A stretch of DNA of 64,000 nt from Salinicoccus sesuvii. Lineage in GTDB: Bacteria > Bacillota > Bacilli > Staphylococcales > Salinicoccaceae. The notes under the pieces are model-generated. The model was not told the origin of the DNA. It made no database searches and saw only the letters and a program-made list of their open reading frames with translations. The stretch is from contig NZ_JBHRWV010000007.1 in NCBI RefSeq assembly GCF_042648145.1, forward strand, positions 372,001-436,000, written 5' to 3'. How positions within the stretch are numbered: the first letter of the stretch is position 1; the number at the start of each line of letters is the position of its first letter. Below are positions 1-7,541 of this stretch, in pieces. Made by a program: the position numbers and the translations under genes.

Positions 1-456
1 ATAAATCATATCCTTGAATGGTTGAAGTTCGAGGTTCATCAATCTGGCGCTAGCCCCGATAGCCACCATGTTTTTCATCAGTTGACTACCGAGCGCTTTA
101 GCAGTCTCCGTGAACGGAATGGATATAAGCTGTATATCTTGAGTTTCGTCTTTTTCGGGGTTGAATTTGCTGTCGGCAATGATGATGCCTTTCTTAACCA
201 GTTCATGACTATTCAGATCAATGGTTTGCTGGTCGAATGCAACAAGTATATTGATGTTGTCGCTGACCGACCGTACTTCCTTAGTAGAAATTCTAACATT
301 ATTATTTGTATGGCCACCTTTAATACGACTCGAAAAATGTCTATAGCTATAAAGGTGGTAACCCATTCTATTGAGTGTGGTTGAAAATATTTCTCCAGTG
401 GATTCGATGCCTTCACCTTGCTGGCCACCGACTTTCCATGACAATTGTTCATTCAT
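1..456 (-). CDS. korA: 2-oxoacid:acceptor (ferredoxin) oxidoreductase alpha subunit, N-terminal part
   Basis: The gene starts at 456 and runs off the left edge, leaving 152 codons. The visible protein opens MNEQLSWKVGGQQGEGIEST, the glycine-rich start of the gamma-type domain of 2-oxoglutarate/2-oxoacid ferredoxin oxidoreductases. It continues with a conserved RIKGGHTNNNVRIS segment. The family oxidatively decarboxylates 2-oxoacids with CoA and ferredoxin, using a partner beta subunit that should lie just outside the window. An AGGAGG at 465-470 sits eight bases before the ATG. Placement after rny and ymdB matches staphylococci. The exact 2-oxoacid substrate cannot be read from the fragment. 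Confidence 0.88.
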   Translation of the reverse strand, partial: MNEQLSWKVGGQQGEGIESTGEIFSTTLNRMGYHLYSYRHFSSRIKGGHTNNNVRISTKEVRSVSDNINILVAFDQQTIDLNSHELVKKGIIIADSKFNPEKDETQDIQLISIPFTETAKALGSQLMKNMVAIGASARLMNLELQPFKDMIY

Positions 457-482
457 ACACATTGCCTCCTTGTCCTTATGCT

Positions 483-491
483 AATATACCA
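483..491 (-). promoter_or_regulatory. candidate extended -10 promoter element for korA
   Basis: On the minus strand TGG is followed by TATATT (483-488), an extended -10 pattern, about 27 bases upstream of the korA start. No good -35 hexamer is seen at 17 bases, so this is a weak call. Confidence 0.3.
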
Positions 492-519
492 AAATCCACA
501 GCAATTTTCGATCTTATGG

Positions 520-546
520 ATAGGCCTGAAACGAAAATCAGCCTAT
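520..546 (-). other. hairpin between ymdB and korA, no U-tract
   Basis: Arms ataggcctga (520-529) and tcagcctat (538-546) pair with one bulged base. No T-run follows on the minus strand, so it is a poor intrinsic terminator. It may be a processing or mRNA-stability structure between ymdB and korA. Confidence 0.35.
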
Positions 547-556
547 TGGATGACCG

Positions 557-1315
557 CTATTCCTCTATTCGGATTTTACTTATTTTATTGGCTGCTGTAT
601 CGATGATGACACCGGAAAGGATGCCTGCCCCTTCTTCAGGCACATTGTGACGAACTGGCAACTGATGTATGAAGCGTTCGATGACTTCCTCTTTACGGAT
701 ACCGAGTATGCCGTTCTTAAAGCCTGTCATGCCAACATCAGTGATGTACTTCGTACCACCTGGCAGCACTTGTTCATCATTCGTCTGAACATGGGTATGT
801 GTACCGACTACAGCATCCACCCTGCCGTCTAGATAATGCCCCATTGCGAGGCTTTCACTTGTGGTCTCGCTGTGAAAATCAACGAATATTTCATCGGCTT
901 CCACACTTCCAAGTATTGCGTCCGCTTTTTTAAATGGACAGTCAATGGCGTCCATGAAACTACGACCTTGAAGATTCATAATGAGCAACTTGACACCATT
1001 CACGTTGACAATACCATACCCTTTTCCGGGCGCACCGTCAGGGAAGTTTGCCGGACGAACCATCCGAATATCCTCATCCATGAATTCATAGACGTCGCGT
1101 TTGGCAAATGCGTGATTACCAAGTGTAATGAAATCAGCACCACTTGTCAGAATCTCCTTATAAATTTTCTCAGTGATCCCTTTGCCATGGGCAGCATTCT
1201 CACCATTGACGATGGCTACCTGTGCCCCATGCTCTCTCTTTAACGATAAAAGGTGCTCAGATAGCATTCTCCGGCCGACTTTTCCTACTATATCTCCAAT
1301 AAATAAAATGCGCAT
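557..1315 (-). CDS. ymdB: YmdB-family metallophosphoesterase
   Basis: This 252-residue protein has the full set of metal-ligand motifs of the YmdB/TIGR00282 family. They are GDIVGKVGRR near the N-terminus, VNGENAAHGKG around residue 40, LGNHAFAKRD around 68, and GTHTHVQTND around 175. The family is a dinuclear-metal phosphodiesterase. In Bacillus subtilis YmdB hydrolyses cyclic nucleotides in vitro and affects biofilm and motility decisions. Its length is normal. The start follows AAAGGATGAAACTGA. It sits downstream of rny as in B. subtilis and S. aureus, but here a small plus-strand gene and a terminator lie between them, so ymdB should have its own promoter. Confidence 0.93.
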   Translation of the reverse strand: MRILFIGDIVGKVGRRMLSEHLLSLKREHGAQVAIVNGENAAHGKGITEKIYKEILTSGADFITLGNHAFAKRDVYEFMDEDIRMVRPANFPDGAPGKGYGIVNVNGVKLLIMNLQGRSFMDAIDCPFKKADAILGSVEADEIFVDFHSETTSESLAMGHYLDGRVDAVVGTHTHVQTNDEQVLPGGTKYITDVGMTGFKNGILGIRKEEVIERFIHQLPVRHNVPEEGAGILSGVIIDTAANKISKIRIEE

Positions 1316-1348
1316 TCAGTTTCATCCTTTAAATTCAATTTGATGTTT

Positions 1349-1354
1349 ATTATA
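1349..1354 (-). promoter_or_regulatory. candidate -10 element for ymdB
   Basis: A perfect TATAAT on the minus strand lies 33 bases upstream of the ymdB ATG in the divergent gap with the small plus-strand gene. The -35 region is not convincing. Confidence 0.35.
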
Positions 1355-1401
1355 CATGTTTTAGGGAAGTTGTATTTTATAAAACTTTAGGAGTGACTAA
1401 C

Positions 1402-1614
1402 TTGACATTATCCATCGATCCCAAAGACTTTGCAAAAATGGCCCTTATGGCAAACCCTTCGACGAGTGAGAGCATCGAAGACAAAGCAAAAGACAGCCTC
1501 GAACTCTATCTAAGCGCCTATAAGCTCGCTGAGAAATACGAAAGATTTTCCAACTCTACTCAAGAAACAAGCGAAGCCTTCAGTAATATCAGAGACATCG
1601 ACATCAACATGTAA
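1402..1614 (+). CDS. small hypothetical protein, 70 aa
   Basis: I do not recognise this gene. A TTG at 1402 is preferred as start because AGGAG at 1389-1393 lies eight bases upstream. An in-frame GTG at 1393 overlaps that ribosome-binding site and would make 73 residues. The product is acidic and probably helical, with a central stretch around SLELYLSAYKLAEKYERFSN, and has no signal peptide, membrane segment or cysteine. It is one of only four plus-strand genes in the window. It is divergent from ymdB, convergent with rny, and ends just before a bidirectional terminator. That supports a real transcription unit. Function is unknown. Confidence 0.68.
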   Translation: MTLSIDPKDFAKMALMANPSTSESIEDKAKDSLELYLSAYKLAEKYERFSNSTQETSEAFSNIRDIDINM

Positions 1615-1632
1615 ATATAAGCCCAAAATAAG

Positions 1633-1660
1633 AAAACCAGCAGGATATCCTGCTGGTTTT
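1633..1660. terminator. bidirectional terminator between the small plus-strand gene and rny
   Basis: The arms aaaaccagcagga and tcctgctggtttt form a long stem with A-runs on one side and T-runs on the other. It can therefore end both convergent transcripts. Confidence 0.9.
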
Positions 1661-3220
1661 CTATTTGGCATATTCTACTGCTCGCATTTCTCTTACTACT
1701 GTCACTTTAATGTGTCCTGGGTATTGGAGTTCTTCTTCGACTTGCTTTTTGATATCCCTCGCAAGGCGATGCGCTTTCAGATCATCTAACTCATCCGGTT
1801 TGACCATGACACGTATCTCACGACCCGCCTGGATGGCAAATGTCTTTTCAACGCCACTGTATCCTTCAGCGATAGCTTCAAGTCTTTCAAGACGCTTGAC
1901 GTAATTCTCAAGTGTCTCTCTCCTTGCACCCGGTCTAGCAGCGCTCAATGCATCGGCTGCCGCAACGAGAATCGAAATGATACTTGTCGGTTCTACATCC
2001 CCGTGGTGGGAATGAATAGCATTAACGACTGTATCATGTTCTTTGTATCGTTTTGCAAGCTCAACGCCGATTTCAACATGGCTGCCATCCACTTCGTGAT
2101 CGATGGCTTTACCAATATCGTGAAGGAGCCCAGCTCTTCTTGCCAGCTGTACATCCTCACCGAGTTCGCTCGCAAGCATACCAGCAAGATATCCGACTTC
2201 GACAGAGTGTTTAAGCACGTTTTGACCGTAGCTAAGTCGATACTTCATCTTACCGAGATGCTTAATGAGTTCCGGGTGAAGATTGTGAATATCAAGTTCG
2301 AAAGCTGCTGCTTCCCCTGCATCACGAATGTTCGCCTCCATATTACGCTTGGCTTTATCCACCATTTCTTCAATACGTCCTGGATGAATTCTACCATCCT
2401 GCACGAGGTCTTCGAGTGCATTTTTAGCAATTGCCCGGCGAATTGGGTCAAAACCGGAAAGTATGACCGCTTCAGGTGTATCATCGATAATCAAGTCGAT
2501 CCCGGTCAATGTTTCCAAAGTTCGAATGTTACGACCTTCTCTGCCGATGATGCGACCCTTCATTTCATCGTTTGGTAATGTAACGACTGATACTGTCGAT
2601 TCACTTGTATATTCTGCTGCATATCGCTGGGCAGTCACAGCAAGCAATTCCTTCGCTTTCTTGTCCACATCAAGCTTCATTTGATTCTCTTTCTCTTTGA
2701 CCATTACAGCCATATCATGTGACAGTTCCCGCTCCACTTCTGCGAAAATCTCATTACGCGCCTCTTCGCGCGTAAGTCCGGAGATGCGAGTGAGTTCTTC
2801 TTCTTGCCGACTGATGATTTCTTTAATCTTATAATCCTCGGCATCAACCATTTGCTGTTTTTCTTCAATTTTGGCTTCTTTGTGCTCCAGTGCTTCATCC
2901 TTTTTATCCAGAACTTCGCCTTTCCTATCAAGAACTTGTTCCCGATTCAGCAATCTGGATTCCTGTGCCTTGAGTTCATCTCTCTTCTCACCGGATTCAC
3001 GTTCAAATGTCTCCCTGAGAGTTTGATTTTCCTCTTTTGCCTCGAGCAGCTTTTCTTTCTTGAGGCTCTCACCCTGCTTCTTCGCTTCATTGATAATGTG
3101 CTCAGCAGAATTTCGCGCCTCTTGCTGCCGTTTAGTCAAAGTGTTTCTGACGATAAAATATCCGATTACAACACCTAGAATAATGCCAAGCAAGATTAAG
3201 AAAATGTCTATCATGTCCAC
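1661..3220 (-). CDS. rny: ribonuclease Y
   Basis: RNase Y is a membrane-anchored endoribonuclease that starts mRNA decay in Firmicutes. The protein has an N-terminal membrane helix (about 5-25), a long charged coiled coil (about 30-195), a KH domain with GRIIGREGRNIRTLE, and an HD domain with LLHDIGKAIDHE that carries the metal-binding His-Asp pair. A GTG at 3229 overlaps the ribosome-binding site GGAGG (3229-3233). The GTG at 3220 lies eight bases downstream of it and gives 519 residues, the length of S. aureus CvfA, so it is chosen. It follows recA and is separated from it by a terminator. Confidence 0.96.
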   Translation of the reverse strand: MDMIDIFLILLGIILGVVIGYFIVRNTLTKRQQEARNSAEHIINEAKKQGESLKKEKLLEAKEENQTLRETFERESGEKRDELKAQESRLLNREQVLDRKGEVLDKKDEALEHKEAKIEEKQQMVDAEDYKIKEIISRQEEELTRISGLTREEARNEIFAEVERELSHDMAVMVKEKENQMKLDVDKKAKELLAVTAQRYAAEYTSESTVSVVTLPNDEMKGRIIGREGRNIRTLETLTGIDLIIDDTPEAVILSGFDPIRRAIAKNALEDLVQDGRIHPGRIEEMVDKAKRNMEANIRDAGEAAAFELDIHNLHPELIKHLGKMKYRLSYGQNVLKHSVEVGYLAGMLASELGEDVQLARRAGLLHDIGKAIDHEVDGSHVEIGVELAKRYKEHDTVVNAIHSHHGDVEPTSIISILVAAADALSAARPGARRETLENYVKRLERLEAIAEGYSGVEKTFAIQAGREIRVMVKPDELDDLKAHRLARDIKKQVEEELQYPGHIKVTVVREMRAVEYAK

Positions 3221-3280
3221 AATAAACACCTCCCTAACAGGCTCTAGCTATTGTTTTATATAATATCTTTCATAATAGAT

Positions 3281-3286
3281 ATTATA
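3281..3286 (-). promoter_or_regulatory. candidate -10 element for rny
   Basis: TATAAT on the minus strand lies about 60 bases upstream of the rny start and downstream of the recA terminator. The -35 match is weak. Confidence 0.35.
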
Positions 3287-3313
3287 CACATACAATTCTA
3301 AAGATATTCATAT

Positions 3314-3358
3314 AAAAACGCAAGCACCAGAACGTCTTATTTGCATTCTGGTGCCGCG
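3314..3358 (-). terminator. terminator after recA
   Basis: Arms at 3324-3332 and 3346-3354 pair perfectly over nine bases (GCACCAGAA/TTCTGGTGC). They extend outward with CGC/GCG around a small bulge. Five T bases follow on the minus strand. Confidence 0.8.
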
Positions 3359-3377
3359 TGGCCATACACTTATTCGT

Positions 3378-4433
3378 TTATAGTTCTTCCTCATCAAAAA
3401 GCTGGTCAGCAGCTGTCTCTTCCTCAGGAACCTCGGTATCACTGTCCTTGCCAAAACCAAGTGCATTACGCAGTTTGGTTTCGATTTCTTCGAGCAATGC
3501 CGGATTATTGGTAAGGTGCTCTTTGGCATTCTCCTTACCCTGCCCAAGTCTTTCACCTTCATAAGAGTACCATGCACCACTTTTTTCAACAATATCGTTC
3601 TCAACGCCGAGGTCAATCAATTCGCCCGTTTTCGAGATACCTTTGCCATACATAATATCCACTTCTGCAACGCGGAACGGTGGCGCTACTTTGTTCTTAA
3701 CTACTTTGATCTTCGTGCGGTTGCCGACTATATCAGTACCAAGTTTCAGCTGCTCGGCACGTCTGACTTCGAGACGAACGGAGCTATAGAACTTCAGCGC
3801 ACGGCCACCGGAAGTTGTCTCGGGGTTACCGAACATAACGCCAACTTTCTCACGAATCTGGTTGATGAATATTGCTGTCGTATTACTTTTTGAAATGGCA
3901 CCGGAAAGTTTTCTTAGTGCCTGTGACATGAGCCGTGCCTGAAGACCAACGTGGGCATCACCCATCTCACCTTCGATTTCCGCTTTTGGTGTCAACGCCG
4001 CGACAGAATCGACAACGACGATATCAACAGCCCCACTTCTGATAAATGCTTCTGTAATTTCAAGTGCCTGTTCGCCTGTATCTGGCTGTGATAGATAAAG
4101 GTTCTCTATATCTACGCCAAGGTTCTGCGCATAGTCAGGATCGAGCGCATGCTCTGCATCGATGAACGCTGCAATCCCACCATTCTTCTGCGCTTGGGCT
4201 ATAGCGTGCAGTGCAACAGTTGTCTTACCAGAAGATTCTGGACCATAAATTTCAATAATTCTACCTTTAGGATAACCGCCAACACCAAGTGCCTTATCAA
4301 GTGTGATGGAGCCAGTGGAAACTGTAGAAACTTTGCGTCCAGCATCATCTCCAAGTTTCATTACAGCGCCCTTGCCAAATGACTTTTCCATGTTCTTTAT
4401 CACTGTGTCTATCGCTTTTTGTCTCTCGTCCAT
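3378..4433 (-). CDS. recA: RecA recombinase
   Basis: RecA is the ATP-dependent strand-exchange protein and co-protease for LexA. The 351 residues include Walker A GPESSGKT at 64-71, a Walker B strand ending VVVDSVAAL, the GVMFGNPETTSGGRALKFYS segment of the L2 loop region, and an acidic C-terminal tail. The ATG follows GGAGGGTAATT. It is a single-gene unit, with a promoter and LexA-type operator upstream and a terminator downstream. In most relatives cinA lies between pgsA and recA; here only 168 bases separate them. Confidence 0.98.
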   Translation of the reverse strand: MDERQKAIDTVIKNMEKSFGKGAVMKLGDDAGRKVSTVSTGSITLDKALGVGGYPKGRIIEIYGPESSGKTTVALHAIAQAQKNGGIAAFIDAEHALDPDYAQNLGVDIENLYLSQPDTGEQALEITEAFIRSGAVDIVVVDSVAALTPKAEIEGEMGDAHVGLQARLMSQALRKLSGAISKSNTTAIFINQIREKVGVMFGNPETTSGGRALKFYSSVRLEVRRAEQLKLGTDIVGNRTKIKVVKNKVAPPFRVAEVDIMYGKGISKTGELIDLGVENDIVEKSGAWYSYEGERLGQGKENAKEHLTNNPALLEEIETKLRNALGFGKDSDTEVPEEETAADQLFDEEEL

Positions 4434-4466
4434 AATTACCCTCCATTAATTCATTTCGTAATATAT

Positions 4467-4496
4467 TATACCATACCAGACACTAAAAAGCGAATA
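4467..4496 (-). promoter_or_regulatory. recA promoter
   Basis: On the minus strand an extended -10 (TG-G-TATAAT, hexamer 4467-4472) is preceded at 18 bases by a poor -35 (TTCGCT, 4491-4496). That -35 lies inside the LexA-type box, the usual arrangement for a repressible SOS promoter. Confidence 0.7.
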
Positions 4497-4506
4497 TATG
4501 TTCGCT
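4493..4506 (-). promoter_or_regulatory. LexA (SOS) operator of recA
   Basis: CGAACATATATTCG on the minus strand matches the Gram-positive LexA box (CGAAC-N4-GTTCG) except for one base in the right half. It overlaps the recA -35, so LexA binding would block polymerase. The flanking bases also form an AAAAGCGAA/TTCGCTTTT hairpin, which may help end pgsA transcription. Confidence 0.82.
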
Positions 4507-4601
4507 TTTAGGATCTGTTTCACAACCTTTTTATTCAGTTATTATCCACCTGTAATAAAGAGTTGCAATTACGGCATAATGGTCTTGAAAATACGCAAAA
4601 A

Positions 4602-5189
4602 TCATTTCGCTCCATCATCTATGAAAACAGCTCGACCCTTATAAAAGTACTCAATTCCAGATAGAATCGTAAAGAACACTGCAATGTACATTGTCACTAG
4701 CCCTGGGGAAAATGGCACATATTGTGTAAATAAGTCCCCGAATAGAAGAAGCACTAGTGCAATCATCTGGAATACGGTTTTTATCTTACCAAGCTGCCCT
4801 GCAGCACTTACATACCCTTGTTCGATCTGAAGTAACCTCAGACCTGTAACAGCAAATTCACGTGCGATGATTACGACAGCAATCCAAGAGGAGATGGTCT
4901 GCAATTCTACGAGAACAATTAGTCCCGCTGTCACCAATAATTTGTCGGCTAATGGATCTAGAAACTTACCCATATTGGTAATCAGATTCCACTTTCTGGC
5001 CAGATAGCCGTCAAGAAAATCGGTGAGGGCAGCCACCACGAAGATGGCAGCACCAATCATATGACTGACAGATATTTCGTTTCCGCCAAGTACATTCAAA
5101 GTGCCCCAGCCGAAATCCACAAGTATAAATATTAGAAATGCCGGTATTAAAATCACTCTAAATACCGTCAGCTGATTTGGTATATTCAT
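4602..5189 (-). CDS. pgsA: CDP-diacylglycerol-glycerol-3-phosphate 3-phosphatidyltransferase
   Basis: PgsA makes phosphatidylglycerol phosphate, the first committed step to phosphatidylglycerol. The complete CDP-alcohol phosphotransferase motif is visible: D57, D60-G61, A64-R65, G74, D78 and D82. Several membrane helices occur across 195 residues, a normal length. The ATG follows AGGAGGAGTGAC and lies one base after the stop of the RodZ-like gene, so the two are probably coupled. Confidence 0.96.
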   Translation of the reverse strand: MNIPNQLTVFRVILIPAFLIFILVDFGWGTLNVLGGNEISVSHMIGAAIFVVAALTDFLDGYLARKWNLITNMGKFLDPLADKLLVTAGLIVLVELQTISSWIAVVIIAREFAVTGLRLLQIEQGYVSAAGQLGKIKTVFQMIALVLLLFGDLFTQYVPFSPGLVTMYIAVFFTILSGIEYFYKGRAVFIDDGAK

Positions 5190-5190
5190 G

Positions 5191-6015
5191 TCACTCCTCC
5201 TTTATCAGATTGAATTCATAATAGACTGTGACCGCGTTTCCAGCTTCCGGGTTCTCAAGGGGTTCGTCATCAATGCTAATATCAAAACCAGCTGAATTGC
5301 CCAGGGTCAGGTAGACAATTGAAGCTTCAGAAGAGATTTCATATTCTCCTTCAGTTAAATTTTCATAAGCATACGTATTGCCCACATCGTCTGTAAGCGT
5401 TACCCAAGAGGCATTCTCGCCCGACAATGAGATAATCAAAGGCTCCACGACTTGAAGCTCATAGTACAATGTACTCCCTTCGGAACCACTGAAAGAATAG
5501 CTTGTTGCCGGTGCTTCGGTAGTCTCTTCAGTCGGTGGCTCCTCTGTCTCTTCTTCTATATCCAAAGAAGTTTCTTCACTTTCTTCAGGGGAAGAGACAA
5601 TTGCCTCTTCCATATCATAAATCGGCTTCTTCTCGAAGAGATCCGCCTGCGCACCAACCTGGAGTAGAATCATCCAGCCGACGAACAGAATACCAATCAA
5701 TACTACAAAACCGATTAATACTTTCCTGAAATATTGATAGTCTTCATCTTGCAACTGATTCCTTTTTCTTTCAGTTGCATTCTCATAGGGAATCTCATCC
5801 GCGTACCTTTCCATTACTGCTTCCGGATCAAGACCGACCGCACGCGTGTACTGTTGCAACAAAAAAGATGCATGGGCGGGTTCTGGCAAAGTATTCAGAT
5901 CACCACTCTCAATCCGCTTGATGATTTCTTTCCGGATGCCGGACTTTTCCTGCATCTCTTTCAGAGTGATCCCTGACTGTTCTCTTTTATTTTTTAAATA
6001 AGCACCGAGTTTCAT
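5191..6015 (-). CDS. RodZ-like helix-turn-helix membrane protein (YmfM family)
   Basis: The protein has an Xre-type helix-turn-helix at about residues 1-65 (KNKREQSGITLKEMQEKSGI), one membrane helix at about 99-121, and a Glu/Thr/Pro-rich linker at about 140-172. A beta-rich extracellular domain at about 180-274 resembles the C-terminal domain of RodZ. RodZ proteins link cytoskeletal and cell-wall machinery. Whether this one does so in a coccus is inference. It lies between ymfK and pgsA as in Bacillus (ymfM). The start follows GGGAGGACTC. Confidence 0.85.
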   Translation of the reverse strand: MKLGAYLKNKREQSGITLKEMQEKSGIRKEIIKRIESGDLNTLPEPAHASFLLQQYTRAVGLDPEAVMERYADEIPYENATERKRNQLQDEDYQYFRKVLIGFVVLIGILFVGWMILLQVGAQADLFEKKPIYDMEEAIVSSPEESEETSLDIEEETEEPPTEETTEAPATSYSFSGSEGSTLYYELQVVEPLIISLSGENASWVTLTDDVGNTYAYENLTEGEYEISSEASIVYLTLGNSAGFDISIDDEPLENPEAGNAVTVYYEFNLIKEE

Positions 6016-6024
6016 GAGTCCTCC

Positions 6025-6855
6025 CTACATTCCACCAAAGAAATTGATGTCTTCATCTTCAAACCAGTGTTGTTTCTTATGCTTCTCATAAGTAATCTCC
6101 TGGTTTTCATCTTCTCTGAGCTCAATAATGTAATCAAAATCTTCTAGCTCATACTGCATGCCTTCAATAAAAAGATCGGGGTGCTCGATCACCTTGATGG
6201 CAGGATAACTCATGATTTCCCTGATTAGCTGCTTATGCGCTTCCTCGTTGGATTTCATTGTTACGGCTCCATCGATGATGAACACGTTGTTTTCATCGTA
6301 CTCCCCTTTAAGTAAACTTGTACGTTCCGTCTGCTTGATCAGTGTCGAAGACAAAAACAACCATTTTTTCTTTGCGGTTACACTGCCTGCTACGATGGAT
6401 TCCGTTTTGCCAACGCGCGGCATGCCACGTACCCCGATAAGCTTATGCCCCTTCTCTTTGAAGATTTCAGCTAGAAAATCGACTAGGATACCGATTTCCT
6501 CTCGGGTAAACCGGAAGACCTTTTTATCTTCTTCATCTCTTTTAATGAATCGACCATGCCTGACCGCGAGCCGATCTCGCACTTGTGGTTTTCTTATTTT
6601 AAGTATATGGATATCATCGATATATGCACTCATATATTCGAAGCGTTTGAGTTTGTTGAGTTCGTCGGTACGGACCAATAGGCCCCGTCTTCTGTTCTCT
6701 ACACCGTTGATCGTATCTATGCTGATTCCAAGGTTGCCGAGCAGTGAGGAGATGTCTCCGAGTAGTCCCGGCCGATTGTTCAGAATTTCGTATTCCATGT
6801 ACTGTTCAATATTTCTCTCTGGATACATCGGCTTTCCTTTTTCAGTATCACTCAT
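6025..6855 (-). CDS. ymfK: YmfK-family protein (DUF3388): ACT-like domain plus P-loop
   Basis: The family function is not established. The N-terminal third (about 15-85) reads like an ACT regulatory domain (EILNNRPGLLGDISSLLGN). The second half contains GMPRVGKTES at about 144-153, a good Walker A motif, so nucleotide binding is likely. The ATG at 6855 is preferred over one at 6864 because it forms an ATGA overlap with the ymfI stop and sits correctly behind GGGGG. The product is 276 residues. It is conserved next to ymfI and ymfM in Bacillus and staphylococci. Confidence 0.85.
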   Translation of the reverse strand: MSDTEKGKPMYPERNIEQYMEYEILNNRPGLLGDISSLLGNLGISIDTINGVENRRRGLLVRTDELNKLKRFEYMSAYIDDIHILKIRKPQVRDRLAVRHGRFIKRDEEDKKVFRFTREEIGILVDFLAEIFKEKGHKLIGVRGMPRVGKTESIVAGSVTAKKKWLFLSSTLIKQTERTSLLKGEYDENNVFIIDGAVTMKSNEEAHKQLIREIMSYPAIKVIEHPDLFIEGMQYELEDFDYIIELREDENQEITYEKHKKQHWFEDEDINFFGGM

Positions 6856-7541
6856 GTATACCATCCCCCATTGATATTCATAATTTCACCTGTAACAGAT
6901 CGGGCCGCTGGGGCCAGCAGGTACTCTACGGCATGTACGATTTCTTCTTGTGCGACAAAACGTGATTGCGGCAGTTCCTGAAGTAGGAATGCTTGATCCG
7001 ACTCTGATAAATCACTCGTCATGTTTCCATAGACTACTCCGGGTGCAATGCCATTTACTGTAACACTGGTATCTGCAAGCTCTTTGCCAAGAGATTTAAT
7101 AAGTGATTCCTGGGCACCCTTCATCGCAGCGTAAGCACTTTCATAACTGGCACCATGTCGACCCCACACCGACGTGATGATGATGATTCGGCCATCTCGA
7201 CTTCTCTTGAGCTTCGGTAACAGGACATTGACGAAGGTGATTAGCGACCGGATGGAGATATTGTATTGAGCATCCACTTTTTTAAGCGAAGTATCCTCCA
7301 ACATGCCAAAAAGTGTTTCTCCTGGACACCATATCAAACTTTCTATCTCATCGATGTCTTTAAAGATATCCTCCACTACTGAAGTATCGAACGGCACCGA
7401 TAAATCAAGAAAATAATGGTGGCCGTCGTGTTTGGGTTCGCTGGATCTAGAAAAAGACCAGATTTCGGCACTTTCACTGAGAGTTGCGTGTATGGCGCTG
7501 CCAATATCTCCGGTGCTGCCGACGATGATGTGCCTAGTCAT
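6852..7541 (-). CDS. ymfI: short-chain dehydrogenase/reductase, YmfI type
   Basis: A 229-residue Rossmann-fold oxidoreductase. The nucleotide motif is GSTGDIG (8-14) and the catalytic residues are S124, Y137 and K141 (YAAMK). The late NGIAPGVV and NINGGWY segments are also typical of the FabG-like family. The substrate is unknown; the neighbours do not point to a pathway. The start overlaps the ymfH stop by eight bases and the end overlaps ymfK by four, so translation is coupled on both sides. Confidence 0.88.
   Translation of the reverse strand: MTRHIIVGSTGDIGSAIHATLSESAEIWSFSRSSEPKHDGHHYFLDLSVPFDTSVVEDIFKDIDEIESLIWCPGETLFGMLEDTSLKKVDAQYNISIRSLITFVNVLLPKLKRSRDGRIIIITSVWGRHGASYESAYAAMKGAQESLIKSLGKELADTSVTVNGIAPGVVYGNMTSDLSESDQAFLLQELPQSRFVAQEEIVHAVEYLLAPAARSVTGEIMNINGGWYT

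Noticed and set aside
213..452. 79-codon minus-strand open frame at the left edge
   Set aside because: It is out of frame with korA; the korA frame from 456 has the ribosome-binding site and the family motifs.
2003..2578. 191-codon plus-strand open frame
   Set aside because: Antisense to the conserved KH and HD region of rny; no family features.
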